A DNA stretch of 64,000 nucleotides from Ignavibacteria bacterium (GCA_016710985.1 JADJTX010000015.1:70370-134369), one strand, 5' to 3'. Shown: positions 9,400 through 18,900, counted from the stretch's first letter. The notes: a model not told the origin generated them from the letters alone. Numbers and translations are program-made.

Positions 9400-10365
9400 T
9401 TGGCAAAGAAGCAAAAAAAGACAGTACAGAAACCTGTTCCTTCAAAGACTCTCTTTCAGGATAATCCGCTTTACAATTACGGGTTAGTCATACTGTTTAT
9501 AATTTTCCTAATTCTGATTACCAGTTTTAAGATCACCGGTGACGATGATGTCTTCTGGCATCTTGCTACCGGACGATACATAGTTGAAACTCATCACGTA
9601 CCATCCACAGATATTTTCGGATATGTGACGCAGGGACAGCAGTGGATGCCTTTTGAATGGGGATGGGATGTAGTTACTTACGGGATCTATAACATCGGAG
9701 GTTATACAGCCTTATCAATTTTCAGAACTCTGATTTTCCTTCTGATCTTTTTTTTATTTTATGTGATCTTAAGGAAGTTCAAAGTAAGTTATACACTGAT
9801 TTTCTTTTTTCTCACACTGCTTACATTCGGAATAATGGACCGGCTTTCACCTCGTCCGCATATTATATCATTTCTGTTTTTTGTATTACTTCTGTACATA
9901 ATCATGGAGTATAAATATTTCAACCGGAAGAATCATAAAATACTTTTTTACATTCCGCTGATAATGCTCGTATGGGCAAACATGCACATGGGAATAATTG
10001 CGGGAATGTTTTTGCTCGGTATATTTGTATTATCGGAAATAATAATTTTTCTTAAGCCGAACAGCTTTTCCACAAAGGAAATACCGGCGCTTACAAAGCC
10101 TGAACTTTACAGATTAGGTTTAATTTTTATCGCATCAATAATTGTAATGCTCATCAATCCGAATTCTTATGAAACTTATATATATGCTTACGACCATACG
10201 AAGATGAAATTACTGGAGACCATCAATGAATGGAGGTCGCCGTTTGATGCAGTATACGGAGAAGGTTTTGTAACGACGATATATAAAGTATTTTTATTCG
10301 GTGGAGTACTGATCTTATATTATGCATTAAAAAGAAAGATCTATTTGCAGCACTTGTATTCATAG
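9400..10365 (+). CDS. Multi-pass inner-membrane protein, N-terminal fragment (GT-C-like, function unknown)
   Basis: The start is a TTG (MAKKQKK) one base after the restored stop of the previous gene. A short basic cytoplasmic tail is followed by about eight hydrophobic helices. Between helix 1 and 2 lies a periplasmic loop DDDVFWHLATGRYIVE, in which an acidic pair after the first helix resembles the first loop of GT-C glycosyltransferases that use lipid-linked sugars. This resemblance is only a suggestion. The frame breaks in an A run at about 10330; the other frame continues LFAALVFIGFAIYSVRAVRF, so the whole gene is 9400-11198, about 600 residues. Confidence 0.6.
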   Translation: MAKKQKKTVQKPVPSKTLFQDNPLYNYGLVILFIIFLILITSFKITGDDDVFWHLATGRYIVETHHVPSTDIFGYVTQGQQWMPFEWGWDVVTYGIYNIGGYTALSIFRTLIFLLIFFLFYVILRKFKVSYTLIFFFLTLLTFGIMDRLSPRPHIISFLFFVLLLYIIMEYKYFNRKNHKILFYIPLIMLVWANMHMGIIAGMFLLGIFVLSEIIIFLKPNSFSTKEIPALTKPELYRLGLIFIASIIVMLINPNSYETYIYAYDHTKMKLLETINEWRSPFDAVYGEGFVTTIYKVFLFGGVLILYYALKRKIYLQHLYS

Positions 10366-10643
10366 GGTTTGCAATATATTCAGTAAGAGCGGTAAGGTTT
10401 ACTGTAGATTATCTTGTTATCATAACAATTTTCTTAGCCGTCGCTGTCAGCTTTATTATCAATGATTCAAAAAGTGAAGCTGTAAAGACTTTCTTCAGTA
10501 CTAGTCCAATTCCAAAGGTTGTTATAGAAGCATGCTTATTATTTTTTATCATTAATCTGCCGAATGACAAAATATATTCCGAATATTTAAAGTATTACAG
10601 AGTTTCAGGATTCGGCATCAATTCGGATTTCATTCCAACTCAG

Positions 10644-11198
10644 ATGTTTGATTTCATGAAGGCAAACAATATTCCCTCGACGGGCGAAAAGCCTTTGAAC
10701 CATTTCGGCAGCGGTGGTTTTCTTGTGTGGAATTTTCCTGAAAGCAAAAATTTCATTGACAGCAGAAATCTTAACGATGAAATCTTCAGCGAGTATAACA
10801 CGCTGATAGCAAAGAAGCCCGGCTTTGAAGGTAAATTAAAGAGCTATGACTTTGACTATTCGTTGTATCTCGCGCCTGATCTTGTGAGAGTCCCTCAGGA
10901 AATGGAACAGACAATAATTTCTTACTTCAGTAAACATCCTGACGAATGGAAGTTAGTTTTTTGGGATGATAAGTCATTTCTATTTGTAAAAAACTTACCT
11001 AAATTTAAAGAGATAATTGATAAGTACGAATATAAATATGCTACACCCTATAATCTTTTATACAAAAAGAATGTTCTGGAGAAAGCATCAAAGGAAGACC
11101 CGGAACAGTTAAAAAAAGAAATAAACAGAAAGCTCTCGGAAGAACCAAACGGTTTAATTATAACCTCAATCAACAATACATATTCAAGTAAATTATAA
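10644..11198 (+). CDS. Multi-pass membrane protein, soluble C-terminal fragment
   Basis: This is the periplasmic C-terminal domain of the protein begun at 9400; the frame is open upstream to about 10335, adding two or three more membrane helices. The domain (about 184 residues) starts MFDFMKANNIP, contains HFGSGGFLVWNFPESKNFIDSR, and resembles the C-terminal soluble domains of large GT-C-like membrane proteins. No catalytic residues can be assigned. Confidence 0.55.
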   Translation: MFDFMKANNIPSTGEKPLNHFGSGGFLVWNFPESKNFIDSRNLNDEIFSEYNTLIAKKPGFEGKLKSYDFDYSLYLAPDLVRVPQEMEQTIISYFSKHPDEWKLVFWDDKSFLFVKNLPKFKEIIDKYEYKYATPYNLLYKKNVLEKASKEDPEQLKKEINRKLSEEPNGLIITSINNTYSSKL

Positions 11199-11223
11199 AA
11201 TTAAATTAACCCATATTAACACT

Positions 11224-13569
11224 ATGAAAAAAATAATATTCGTTTTTAGTTTGGTCTTTTTATGCTCATTTGCACAGGCTCAGATTGTACCTATTGCCTC
11301 GATTACAATAAATAACTCGCAGGGTTTACCAATTGATACCGGAGCATTTAAGACTGTTTCGGGAATTGTAACTGTTGGTAATGAATTCGCAGGTCCGACA
11401 TATCTTCAGGATGTGACAGGAGGGATTGCAGTATTCTATAATGAGTTTTCCGCGGCTGTCTCTATAGGTGACAGTGTAATTGTAACTGCAAAGTTAAGTC
11501 AGTTCAACGGATTAACTGAACTTGTTTATTCTACCAACGGAGGAACACCTTCATTTACAATAGTAAGTGCCGGGAATCCTGTTCCGGCTCCGGTAGTCAT
11601 TACGCTTCAGCAGCTTAATTCTCAAACATGGAACGGTCATGAAGAATATGAAGGAAGTTTAATAAGAATAAACGGATTGACAACGACATCAACCGGTACA
11701 TTTCAGGCAAATACAAATTACAATGTAACTGACGCATCAGGAACCGGTCAGTTAAGAATTGATAACAGCACTAATCTTGTTGGTACATTGATTCCAACAG
11801 GGTCATTTGACTGCATTGCAGCAGCTTCACAGTTTAAATCTACAGTTCCATATAACAGCGGATATCAGTTTCTTCCGAGATTTACAGCAGACATTATTCA
11901 GACAGTCGGACCGATAATATTATTACCACCGGCAGAATCTAATTTAAGCCCGACGGGAGCAACACTAAGCTGGACAACACAAAGTCCGGGTGACAGCAAA
12001 TTAAAATTTTTCAGATCAGATTCACTGTCGCAGCCGGTGATTTTTACCGATTCGCTTTATGACGCAGCGCTTACAACGAACCATAGTTTTACATTAAGCG
12101 GATTACAGCCTGGAAAAATATATTATGCAATAGCTTATTCGGCTAACGCAACAGGCACAAGCGTAAGCACTCCGAAATATTTTTCTACATCTTCAGATCC
12201 GTCATCAACCGGAAAGATGGAAATTTATTTCAACAAATCAGTAGACATTAATTATTCAATGCCGGGTAACAACGCAAACGGTGATGCAGACTTGAAAGTG
12301 AGGTTAGGACAGAGGATTGACTCAGCCACTAAATCTATTGATATAGCAATCTATTCATTTAATGAAATAAACCAGTTAAGGGATAAGCTCATAAATGCTT
12401 TGATAAGAGGTGTAAATATCAGGATGGTTTATGACAGCCGGCCAACTCAGCAGTTAGTTCAGGAACTTATAGACGCCGGAGTAAGAGTTCAGAAAAGACC
12501 AACGGATACATACATCATGCACAATAAATTTTTCATATTTGATGCACGTGATAACAGCTCATATTCAGATGACTGGCTCTGGACCGGATCAGCAAATATA
12601 ACTGACGAACAGTTTTATTCAGATGTAGAAAATGTGCTATTTATTCAGGATCAGGCATTATGCAATACATACACACGTGAGTTTGAAGAAATGTGGGGTT
12701 CACATAATAATATAAACAATCCATCTTTTGCTAAATTCGGAGCTGCAAAAAGTGACAACACTCCTCATCTTTTTTACATAGGCGGAAGAAAAGTAAATTG
12801 TTATTTCTCACCAACTGATAATGTATCTTCACAAATTGAAGATATGATAACGGGTCAGACAAATAAATCAATTCTGTTTTGCGCATTTGCATTTACAAGA
12901 TTCAACATTGCAAATAAAATGAAAACACAATTTCAGCCTCCGAATAAAATGGTACGTGGAGTCTTTGACAACGGCAATGCAACCGATCCGAGCAGTGTAT
13001 ATCCGGAGATGAAAGGCATAGGAGGAAGTTTTCCGTGGAATCCTCCCGCACCGGTATATCTCGAAACACAGACAGGTTTGATGCACAGTAAATATATTCT
13101 TATTGACGCAGACATGCCTCAAAGCAATCCGATTGTTCAGACTGGATCATTTAATTACTCAACAGCAGCGACAGTAGGCAATGATGAAAACATCTTAATG
13201 ATCTACGATTCCCTGATCGCCAATCAATATTACCAGGAATTTGTAAAAAGATATACCGAAGCGGGAGGAACTATAAAGGTGGAGCAGATCTCATCGATAG
13301 TCCCGGATAATTATACATTGAGCCAGAATTATCCTAATCCTTTCAATCCTAATACTGTAATTAATTATTCTTTGCCAAAAGCAGGAAACGTAACATTAAA
13401 AGTATTTGATGCATTGGGCAGAGAGGTGTTTGATCTTGTAAATGCTTATCAGACATCAGGAACATATAAAGTAACTTTTGACGGAAGAAATTTAAGCTCC
13501 GGAATATATTTCTATAGTTTAACCAGCGGCGGATTTGCTGAAACAAAGAGAATGATCCTTGTCAAATAA
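11224..13569 (+). CDS. Secreted phospholipase-D-superfamily protein with T9SS sorting domain
   Basis: The protein has 781 residues. A signal peptide (1-20, ending FAQAQ) is followed by an OB-fold-like region (about 30-220) and a fibronectin-like domain (about 230-320). Residues about 335-680 carry two phospholipase D motifs: MHNKFFIFD with His433 and Lys435, followed by GSANIT, and MHSKYILID with His621, followed by GSFNYS. Two HKD motifs in one chain form one active site in this superfamily, which covers nucleases and phospholipases; the small size and lack of lipid-binding domains favour an extracellular nuclease, but this is inference. Residues about 696-781 are a type A sorting domain (LSQNYPNPFNPNTVINY ... 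ETKRMILVK). The ORF is intact and is followed by a strong terminator. Confidence 0.85.
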   Translation: MKKIIFVFSLVFLCSFAQAQIVPIASITINNSQGLPIDTGAFKTVSGIVTVGNEFAGPTYLQDVTGGIAVFYNEFSAAVSIGDSVIVTAKLSQFNGLTELVYSTNGGTPSFTIVSAGNPVPAPVVITLQQLNSQTWNGHEEYEGSLIRINGLTTTSTGTFQANTNYNVTDASGTGQLRIDNSTNLVGTLIPTGSFDCIAAASQFKSTVPYNSGYQFLPRFTADIIQTVGPIILLPPAESNLSPTGATLSWTTQSPGDSKLKFFRSDSLSQPVIFTDSLYDAALTTNHSFTLSGLQPGKIYYAIAYSANATGTSVSTPKYFSTSSDPSSTGKMEIYFNKSVDINYSMPGNNANGDADLKVRLGQRIDSATKSIDIAIYSFNEINQLRDKLINALIRGVNIRMVYDSRPTQQLVQELIDAGVRVQKRPTDTYIMHNKFFIFDARDNSSYSDDWLWTGSANITDEQFYSDVENVLFIQDQALCNTYTREFEEMWGSHNNINNPSFAKFGAAKSDNTPHLFYIGGRKVNCYFSPTDNVSSQIEDMITGQTNKSILFCAFAFTRFNIANKMKTQFQPPNKMVRGVFDNGNATDPSSVYPEMKGIGGSFPWNPPAPVYLETQTGLMHSKYILIDADMPQSNPIVQTGSFNYSTAATVGNDENILMIYDSLIANQYYQEFVKRYTEAGGTIKVEQISSIVPDNYTLSQNYPNPFNPNTVINYSLPKAGNVTLKVFDALGREVFDLVNAYQTSGTYKVTFDGRNLSSGIYFYSLTSGGFAETKRMILVK

Positions 13570-13594
13570 CTGTCGGTTAATATAAGTTTTCTTA

Positions 13595-13626
13595 AAGGCG
13601 CAGATTTTTAGCTGCGCCTTTTTTAT
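13595..13626 (+). terminator. Intrinsic terminator
   Basis: A perfect nine-base-pair stem (AAGGCGCAG at 13595-13603 with CTGCGCCTT at 13612-13620) has an eight-base loop and is followed by a T run. It lies 25 bases after the stop of the phospholipase-D-like gene. The next 280 bases up to 13909 are AT-rich and I see no gene in them. Confidence 0.9.
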
Positions 13627-13909
13627 TTAACTTCTTATTTGGGGATCAAATTTTCCCTGAAAAATTGTATGCAGCATTATTAATATTGGTAGTGAATTGA
13701 AAACAACTTTTTCATATCTTTTACGAATCATATAACGCACAGGGTCATTTACATACTGATACATTAAATAAATTATCATTTGTAGATTTTGCAGAGAAAA
13801 TTAATTATTTTAAAACAAAATTCCATTAATTTAAACATAAAGATATAGAAACCTAAATATACCAGACTGTGTTACATTTACTAATCCAACAATAAAAATA
13901 AAAAGCGGT

Positions 13910-14098
13910 ATGTACAAAACAAAATTTCACTCCATAATATTTTACGCTTTAATGATATTGTTTCTCATCAGCAACAGCTCTCAATCACAAATAGCAGCAA
14001 TCTTCGGTCAGAATAAAGTTCAATATAAAGAGTTTCACTGGAAGTATCTAAAGACAAAACATTTTGATGTTTACTTTTATCAGGGCGGGAAAAATTAG
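13910..14098 (+). CDS. HELLH peptidase-like/PD40/barrel protein, N-terminal fragment
   Basis: The fragment provides the signal peptide (hydrophobic to about residue 27, ending SQSQ) and a short segment FGQNKVQYKEFHWKYLKTKHFDVYFYQGG, the usual start of this family. It ends in a false stop after an A run at about 14090; with one more base the frame continues KLAEFAAHVAENSLNDLTE. Together with the next two fragments it makes one gene, 13910-17249, about 1110 residues. Confidence 0.75.
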   Translation: MYKTKFHSIIFYALMILFLISNSSQSQIAAIFGQNKVQYKEFHWKYLKTKHFDVYFYQGGKN

Positions 14099-14355
14099 CC
14101 GAGTTCGCTGCGCATGTTGCTGAGAATTCATTAAATGACCTGACTGAAAACATTGATTATAACATCAGCAACAGAATTCCTTTTGTAGTATATAATTCCC
14201 ATAACGATTTCCAGCAAAATAATGTAATAGATGAATATTTACCCGAAGGAGTTGGCGGTGTTACCGAGCTGTTTAAGAACAGGATTAATGTACCTTTTGA
14301 AGGAGATTACGAAAAATTCAGGCATGTAATCCATCATGAATTACTTCATGCATAT

Positions 14356-16242
14356 ATGAATGATATGTATTACGGAGGATCAATTCAAAATATTATTTCG
14401 AAGAATATTTCCCTGGCATTCCCTCTCTGGTTTACTGAAGGAATGGCAGAGGTTCAGAGCAGATACGGTTTGGATAAGGCAACAGATATGTTCATGCGGG
14501 ATGCTACCATTAACAACTATGTTCCTCCATTGGAATACATTAACGGATATTTTGCATACCGGGGAGGACAAAGTTTTTTTGCGTGGCTTGCAGACACATA
14601 CGGTGAAGATAAAATCGGGATTTTGATGAACAATGTAAAAACATTCGGTGACGTCGACATGGGATTCAGAGAGACATTTAAAATTTCAGTCGAAAATCTT
14701 GGAGAGAAATGGGAGTCATATCTGAAAAAAACCTACTGGCCTGATCTTAAGATACGGGAAGAAGTAAAAGATTTTTCAAAGCAATTAACCAACCATGAGA
14801 GAGACGGAGGTTCTTATAACATAGCTCCGGTAATATCTCCTGACGGTCAAAGTTTTGCATTTATATCAAACCGTGATGATCTGTTTGATGTCTACATTGC
14901 AAAAACTAAAACCGGAGAAATAATTGAAAAAGTAATATCAGGAAACAACGATATGGATTTTGAAGAGCTGCATATTCTAACTCCTGGACTTTCATGGTCA
15001 CCCAATGGAAGGAAGTTAGCGATCAGTGTTAAATCCGGAGCAAGTGATGTCATATACATAATTGATATAAACTCAGGTGACAAAGAAGCACTTCCTTTAA
15101 AATTTGACGGAATATTTTATGTATCATGGTCTCCGGTCGGAGATAAAATTGCATTTGTAGGAAACAGAGGGGAAAAATCAAATTTGTATTTATATGATTT
15201 AAGATCGGGAAAACTAGATCCCTTATCGGATGATATTTTTTCGGATGCAAATCCTACTTGGGCGTTTGACGGGAAAAGTCTATTTTTTACTTCAGACAGA
15301 GGTGATTATGTAGAAGGGACAAAAATACCGAAGGATTTTAAGATGTGGGAATATGATTATTCAAACACAGACTATTACAGAATTGATGTTACAACTAAGC
15401 AAATAACACGACTGAGTTCTACAGAAGAAACAAAAGAAGGCTACGGACAAATAAGTGGAGACGGCAAAAAGATATTGTATGTATCAGACATAAATGGTAT
15501 AAATAATATCTATCTCAGAGAAGCAGATTCCACAGGAAAGATCACAAACAGACCAATTACCAATTCATTAAGCCCAATTGATCAAATCTCGTTATCAAGA
15601 GACGGAAAGAAATTATTATTTGTCTCGCTATACAAAGGTGCGTATGATATATTTTCAATTGATAATCCTCTGGAAATAGATTTGGGAATGGACACATTAG
15701 TGCCAACAGATTTTGTACTCAGAATGAATGAATATGAAAATAAATTCGGAAAAGAAACTAAACTAACTGATAGCGTTGACATTGTAAAGATGGATATAGG
15801 CAGAGATTCTGTTACTTATACATTGGCTGATTCATTAAATAATTCAGTTCCTGATTCAATAAATACCGGAAACATCGACCCGGAGACAGGCGCAGTTATT
15901 GATTCTTCACCCGTTACTTTGAACCCGGAAACATCTGAGTCTGTTTTAGCAGATTCTTTGGGAAATGACCCGGATAATATTTCAGATAAGCAAAAGGATT
16001 CACTCAAGTATTATGGGGATGATATTAAAATTAGTTTTAAGGATTTACCAAAAAATGTTTCTTCCAGCAGAAAAGACAGTTCATATTTTGAAAATGCAAA
16101 CTTTAAAGTAGCTGATAATCTTAATTCAGACGGATCATTTAAGATTAAAAATTATAAGATTAAATTTACTCCGGATTTAGTTTACGGAAATGCAACATAT
16201 GCTTCATTTTATGGGGTTCAGGAGTTGCACAGATTGCTTTAA
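14356..16242 (+). CDS. HELLH peptidase-like/PD40/barrel protein, central fragment
   Basis: The frame is open upstream from about 14094; just before the ATG it contains VIHHELLHAYM, an HExxH zinc-metallopeptidase motif of the MA-like type (near 14330), followed by PLWFTEGMAEVQS, where the Glu is the probable third ligand. Residues about 150-400 contain PD40/TolB-type propeller repeats (VISPDGQSFAFISNRDD, LSWSPNGRKLAIS, VSWSPVGDKIAFVGNRG, DGKSLFFTSDRGD). A low-complexity Asp/Ser-rich linker follows (about 480-560). The frame ends with an indel near 16215, where the other frame reads SGVAQIALSDMLGDH. The likely role is an outer-membrane-associated protease or assembly factor. Confidence 0.75.
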   Translation: MNDMYYGGSIQNIISKNISLAFPLWFTEGMAEVQSRYGLDKATDMFMRDATINNYVPPLEYINGYFAYRGGQSFFAWLADTYGEDKIGILMNNVKTFGDVDMGFRETFKISVENLGEKWESYLKKTYWPDLKIREEVKDFSKQLTNHERDGGSYNIAPVISPDGQSFAFISNRDDLFDVYIAKTKTGEIIEKVISGNNDMDFEELHILTPGLSWSPNGRKLAISVKSGASDVIYIIDINSGDKEALPLKFDGIFYVSWSPVGDKIAFVGNRGEKSNLYLYDLRSGKLDPLSDDIFSDANPTWAFDGKSLFFTSDRGDYVEGTKIPKDFKMWEYDYSNTDYYRIDVTTKQITRLSSTEETKEGYGQISGDGKKILYVSDINGINNIYLREADSTGKITNRPITNSLSPIDQISLSRDGKKLLFVSLYKGAYDIFSIDNPLEIDLGMDTLVPTDFVLRMNEYENKFGKETKLTDSVDIVKMDIGRDSVTYTLADSLNNSVPDSINTGNIDPETGAVIDSSPVTLNPETSESVLADSLGNDPDNISDKQKDSLKYYGDDIKISFKDLPKNVSSSRKDSSYFENANFKVADNLNSDGSFKIKNYKIKFTPDLVYGNATYASFYGVQELHRLL

Positions 16243-16247
16243 GTGAT

Positions 16248-17249
16248 ATGCTTGGTGATCATAGAATTTACATACAGACATCATTGGTAATAGATCTGAA
16301 GAACAGTGATTATGCTGTTGCATACTATAATCTGTCCAAGAGAATTGACTTTGGTCTCCAACTCTATCATACTGCAAGATTTGTAACCTATGGAAACGGA
16401 TTTATAGATTTTCTTTACCGGTACAGGACATTTGGAGGTAACGTAACAGGTTCTTATCCATTTTCACGCTTCAAAAGATTGGATGCAACACTGGGTTTGG
16501 AAAATATTTCCAGGGAAAATCTTGATTATGCTTTAGAGCCTATTGACAGGAAAACCCTGTTAGTCCCGTCGGTGAGCTTTATACATGATAATACCTTGTT
16601 CGGTTACACTGCTCCTGTAGCCGGAACCAGATATAATTTAACAGTCATGGGATCACCAAAGTTTGGAGAGGAGGGAATCGGATTTACTTCAGTATTGACT
16701 GATTTCAGAAAGTACTTCAAGCTCGGTGATGATTATACTTTTGCTACAAGATTATCAGGCGGTGCCAGCTTTGGACCAAATCCAATGCAGTTCTTTATCG
16801 GAGGTACTGATAACTGGATAAATTATGAATATGCGAACTATAATTTTCCTGTTTCGAGCATTGAAGATTACGCTTTTCTTTCCCCGGGCTTACCATTGAG
16901 AGGCTATGATTACGATCAACAGGCCGGTTCAAAATATTTTATTACTAATTTTGAATTGAGATTTCCATTGTTCAGATATCTTATATTCGGAGCTCTGCCT
17001 TTGGGATTTGCTAACATTGAAGGTGTTACATTCATTGATGCCGGGACTGCCTGGACTGATAATAATTCTTTAAGATTATTTCAGGAAGTAAACGGAAGTA
17101 CACAGACCGACAATTTATTACTTGGTACCGGTCTGGGCGCCAGAGCAAATTTATTCGGTTTTCCTTTTAAATTTGATGTTGCATGGAGATACAATCTTAA
17201 TAAGTTTTCAAGCCCAAAGTATTATTTTTCACTTGGATATGATTTTTAA
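16248..17249 (+). CDS. HELLH peptidase-like/PD40/barrel protein, C-terminal beta-barrel fragment
   Basis: This fragment continues the previous one and consists of amphipathic strands ending in a terminal Phe (YYFSLGYDF), the signature of an outer-membrane barrel inserted by BamA. It contains the surface-antigen/Omp85-like segment PGLPLRGYDYDQQAGSKYFITNFELRFPLF (about residues 207-238), and LFGALPLGFANIEGVTFIDAG-type strands after it. The combination peptidase + propeller + barrel in one chain is seen in this bacterial group and suggests surface proteolysis or protein quality control; the substrate is unknown. Confidence 0.75.
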   Translation: MLGDHRIYIQTSLVIDLKNSDYAVAYYNLSKRIDFGLQLYHTARFVTYGNGFIDFLYRYRTFGGNVTGSYPFSRFKRLDATLGLENISRENLDYALEPIDRKTLLVPSVSFIHDNTLFGYTAPVAGTRYNLTVMGSPKFGEEGIGFTSVLTDFRKYFKLGDDYTFATRLSGGASFGPNPMQFFIGGTDNWINYEYANYNFPVSSIEDYAFLSPGLPLRGYDYDQQAGSKYFITNFELRFPLFRYLIFGALPLGFANIEGVTFIDAGTAWTDNNSLRLFQEVNGSTQTDNLLLGTGLGARANLFGFPFKFDVAWRYNLNKFSSPKYYFSLGYDF

Positions 17250-17260
17250 TAAAATCTATA

Positions 17261-17311
17261 TTTACAAACAAAAAACCCGTAAAATTGTTTTTACGGGTTT
17301 TTGTTTGTAAA
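17261..17311. terminator. Bidirectional terminator between convergent genes
   Basis: An almost perfect 23-base inverted repeat (17261-17284 and 17289-17311, one extra A on the left arm) with a four-base loop lies between the barrel gene and rplI. Its core is AACCCGTAAAA paired with TTTTACGGGTT, flanked by A and T runs on both sides, so it can terminate transcription from either direction. Confidence 0.9.
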
Positions 17312-17334
17312 TATATCTTTATTAAACTGTGCTT

Positions 17335-17844
17335 TTATTCCTGTTCTGATACGATTTCTTCTTTTTCTGTAGACGGTAATATTTCCGCTTCTTCTAATGA
17401 CTCTTTTATCACATTAATTTTTATTTTTGCAATGACAGCGTGCTGAAGTTTGATTTCAAGTTCGTGTTCGCCTAATGATTTTATAGGTTCTTTTAAAACA
17501 ATCTTTTTTCTGTCAATATCTTCAAAACCTTTTTCTTTGAGTTTGTCAAAAATCATTTGTGATGTGACAGAACCAAAGATTTTGTCTTCTTCACCTGTTT
17601 TTACTTCAAAAGTTATGGAATGAGTTGATAAATCTGATGCAATTTTTTTGGCTTCTTCAACTAATTTCTGTACTTTTTTTGCTCTTTGCTTTTTGATTTC
17701 CTCGTAGTTCTTCAAGTTTGAATCGCTGGCAATCGTAGCATACCCTTTAGGAATTAGATAATTTCTGGCATATCCGTTTTTTACATTTACAACCTGACCT
17801 TCATCACCAAGAAGTTCGTGTTCTTTTTTTAAAATAATTTTCAT
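17335..17844 (-). CDS. rplI: 50S ribosomal protein L9
   Basis: The protein has 169 residues and starts MKIILKKEHELLGDEGQVVNVKNGYARNYLIP in the genome, the N-terminal L9 domain that binds 23S rRNA, followed by the long helix and the C-terminal domain (GSVTSQMIFDKLKEKG). The last about 20 residues are an acidic extension (Glu-rich) beyond the usual L9 length of about 150. It is the last gene of the rpsF-ssb-rplI block and ends against the bidirectional terminator. rpsR, often found between ssb and rplI, is missing: only 65 bases separate them. Confidence 0.97.
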   Translation of the reverse strand: MKIILKKEHELLGDEGQVVNVKNGYARNYLIPKGYATIASDSNLKNYEEIKKQRAKKVQKLVEEAKKIASDLSTHSITFEVKTGEEDKIFGSVTSQMIFDKLKEKGFEDIDRKKIVLKEPIKSLGEHELEIKLQHAVIAKIKINVIKESLEEAEILPSTEKEEIVSEQE

Positions 17845-17909
17845 CTTTATAAGTTATAATAAATACAGTTAGAATAATATATTACTAACTGATATTTTTT
17901 TGTTTATAT

Positions 17910-18371
17910 TTATTTTGCGTTGCTACCTTTTATTAGATCTGAGTCTTCAGGAGACAATAAAGCATCAAAGGAATCATCTGTAAATGTTGTGATATCATCC
18001 TCTTTATCCGCATCCGCAACCGATCCTCTTTTATTCAGGAATTGAATTCTCCTTGCTTTGATTTCAACAATCGTTCTATTTGTTCCGTCTTCAGTTTTAA
18101 ATGTTCTGCTTTGCAGCTCTCCGTCTACCAATACTGCATTTCCCTTTTTCAATCTATCCTTGCAGCTGTCTGCAAGCCGGTTCCATGCGACAATCCCTAC
18201 ATAGCAAACATCTTCTTTCCATTCTTCATTTTTGTCTTTGAACCTTCTGTTACTGGCAATAGAAAAATTTACAACCGGTGTTCCTGAAGTTGTTTGTCTG
18301 AAGATAGGATCTTTTGTAAGGTTTCCTGCAATTACTACTGAGTTTAGTTCGGGCATCTTGTAATCAGCCAT
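17910..18371 (-). CDS. ssb: Single-stranded DNA-binding protein
   Basis: The protein has 153 residues with the SSB OB-fold at about 7-112 (NSVVIAGNLTKDPIFRQT, VNFSIASNRRF, VGIVAWNRLAD, VLVDGELQSRTF). It coats single-stranded DNA in replication and repair. Its position between rpsF and rplI is the classic arrangement. The C-terminus ends DLIKGSNAK and lacks the acidic DDDIPF-type tip used to recruit partner proteins, so either the genome has another main SSB or recruitment differs here. Confidence 0.95.
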   Translation of the reverse strand: MADYKMPELNSVVIAGNLTKDPIFRQTTSGTPVVNFSIASNRRFKDKNEEWKEDVCYVGIVAWNRLADSCKDRLKKGNAVLVDGELQSRTFKTEDGTNRTIVEIKARRIQFLNKRGSVADADKEDDITTFTDDSFDALLSPEDSDLIKGSNAK

Positions 18372-18439
18372 GTTTTTCCTCCAAAATAAATATATATTTT
18401 TTAATTAATGAATTTTATTTAATCTGTTTTTAGGATTTT

Positions 18440-18862
18440 TTAAGCGGGTATAGCTTCCGTCGGGACAGTTGCCTCTTCCTTTAAACTTTCCTGTTTCAAT
18501 TTTTCTTCTTCATACTTTGACTGTAAGAATGCTTTGTTCTTGAAATGTTCCTCTTTCTCTTTCTTTGTTATCGGAGATACATATATTGTTAAATATCTGA
18601 GAATATTCTCATTTAAAATATAAGAACGTTCAAGCTTTGTTATTACATTGGTAGGGGCAAGAATTTCGAAGCAGACATAAAATCCATTTATTTTTTTCTT
18701 AATCGGATACGCTAATCTTTTTCTTCCGATTTTATCAATATTTACAATTTCAACTTCGTTTTTTAAAAGAAGGGTTTCGATTTTTTTGATTTCTTCTTCT
18801 ATTGCGGTTTCCTCTAGATTACCGTCAATGATAATATAAGATTCGTAAATCTTTTTAGACAA
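18440..18862 (-). CDS. rpsF: 30S ribosomal protein S6
   Basis: The protein has 140 residues with the S6 fold: YESYIIIDGNLEE at the start, KIGRKRLAYPIKKKINGFYV in the middle and a strand INENILRYLTIYV-type region after it, plus a Lys/Glu-rich C-terminal tail common in S6. S6 binds the central domain of 16S rRNA together with S18. The start codon is TTG (18862-18860); no ATG or GTG in the right place fits better. It is the first gene of the block and has a candidate promoter about 40 bases upstream. Confidence 0.95.
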   Translation of the reverse strand: MSKKIYESYIIIDGNLEETAIEEEIKKIETLLLKNEVEIVNIDKIGRKRLAYPIKKKINGFYVCFEILAPTNVITKLERSYILNENILRYLTIYVSPITKKEKEEHFKNKAFLQSKYEEEKLKQESLKEEATVPTEAIPA

Positions 18863-18900
18863 ATTTTATCCTGGTTTAATTATTTTTTTAATAAAGATTA

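Noticed and set aside
13627..13909. A gene in the 280-base AT-rich gap
   Set aside because: No ORF of useful length with a start, no tRNA-like fold and no clear promoter box were found.
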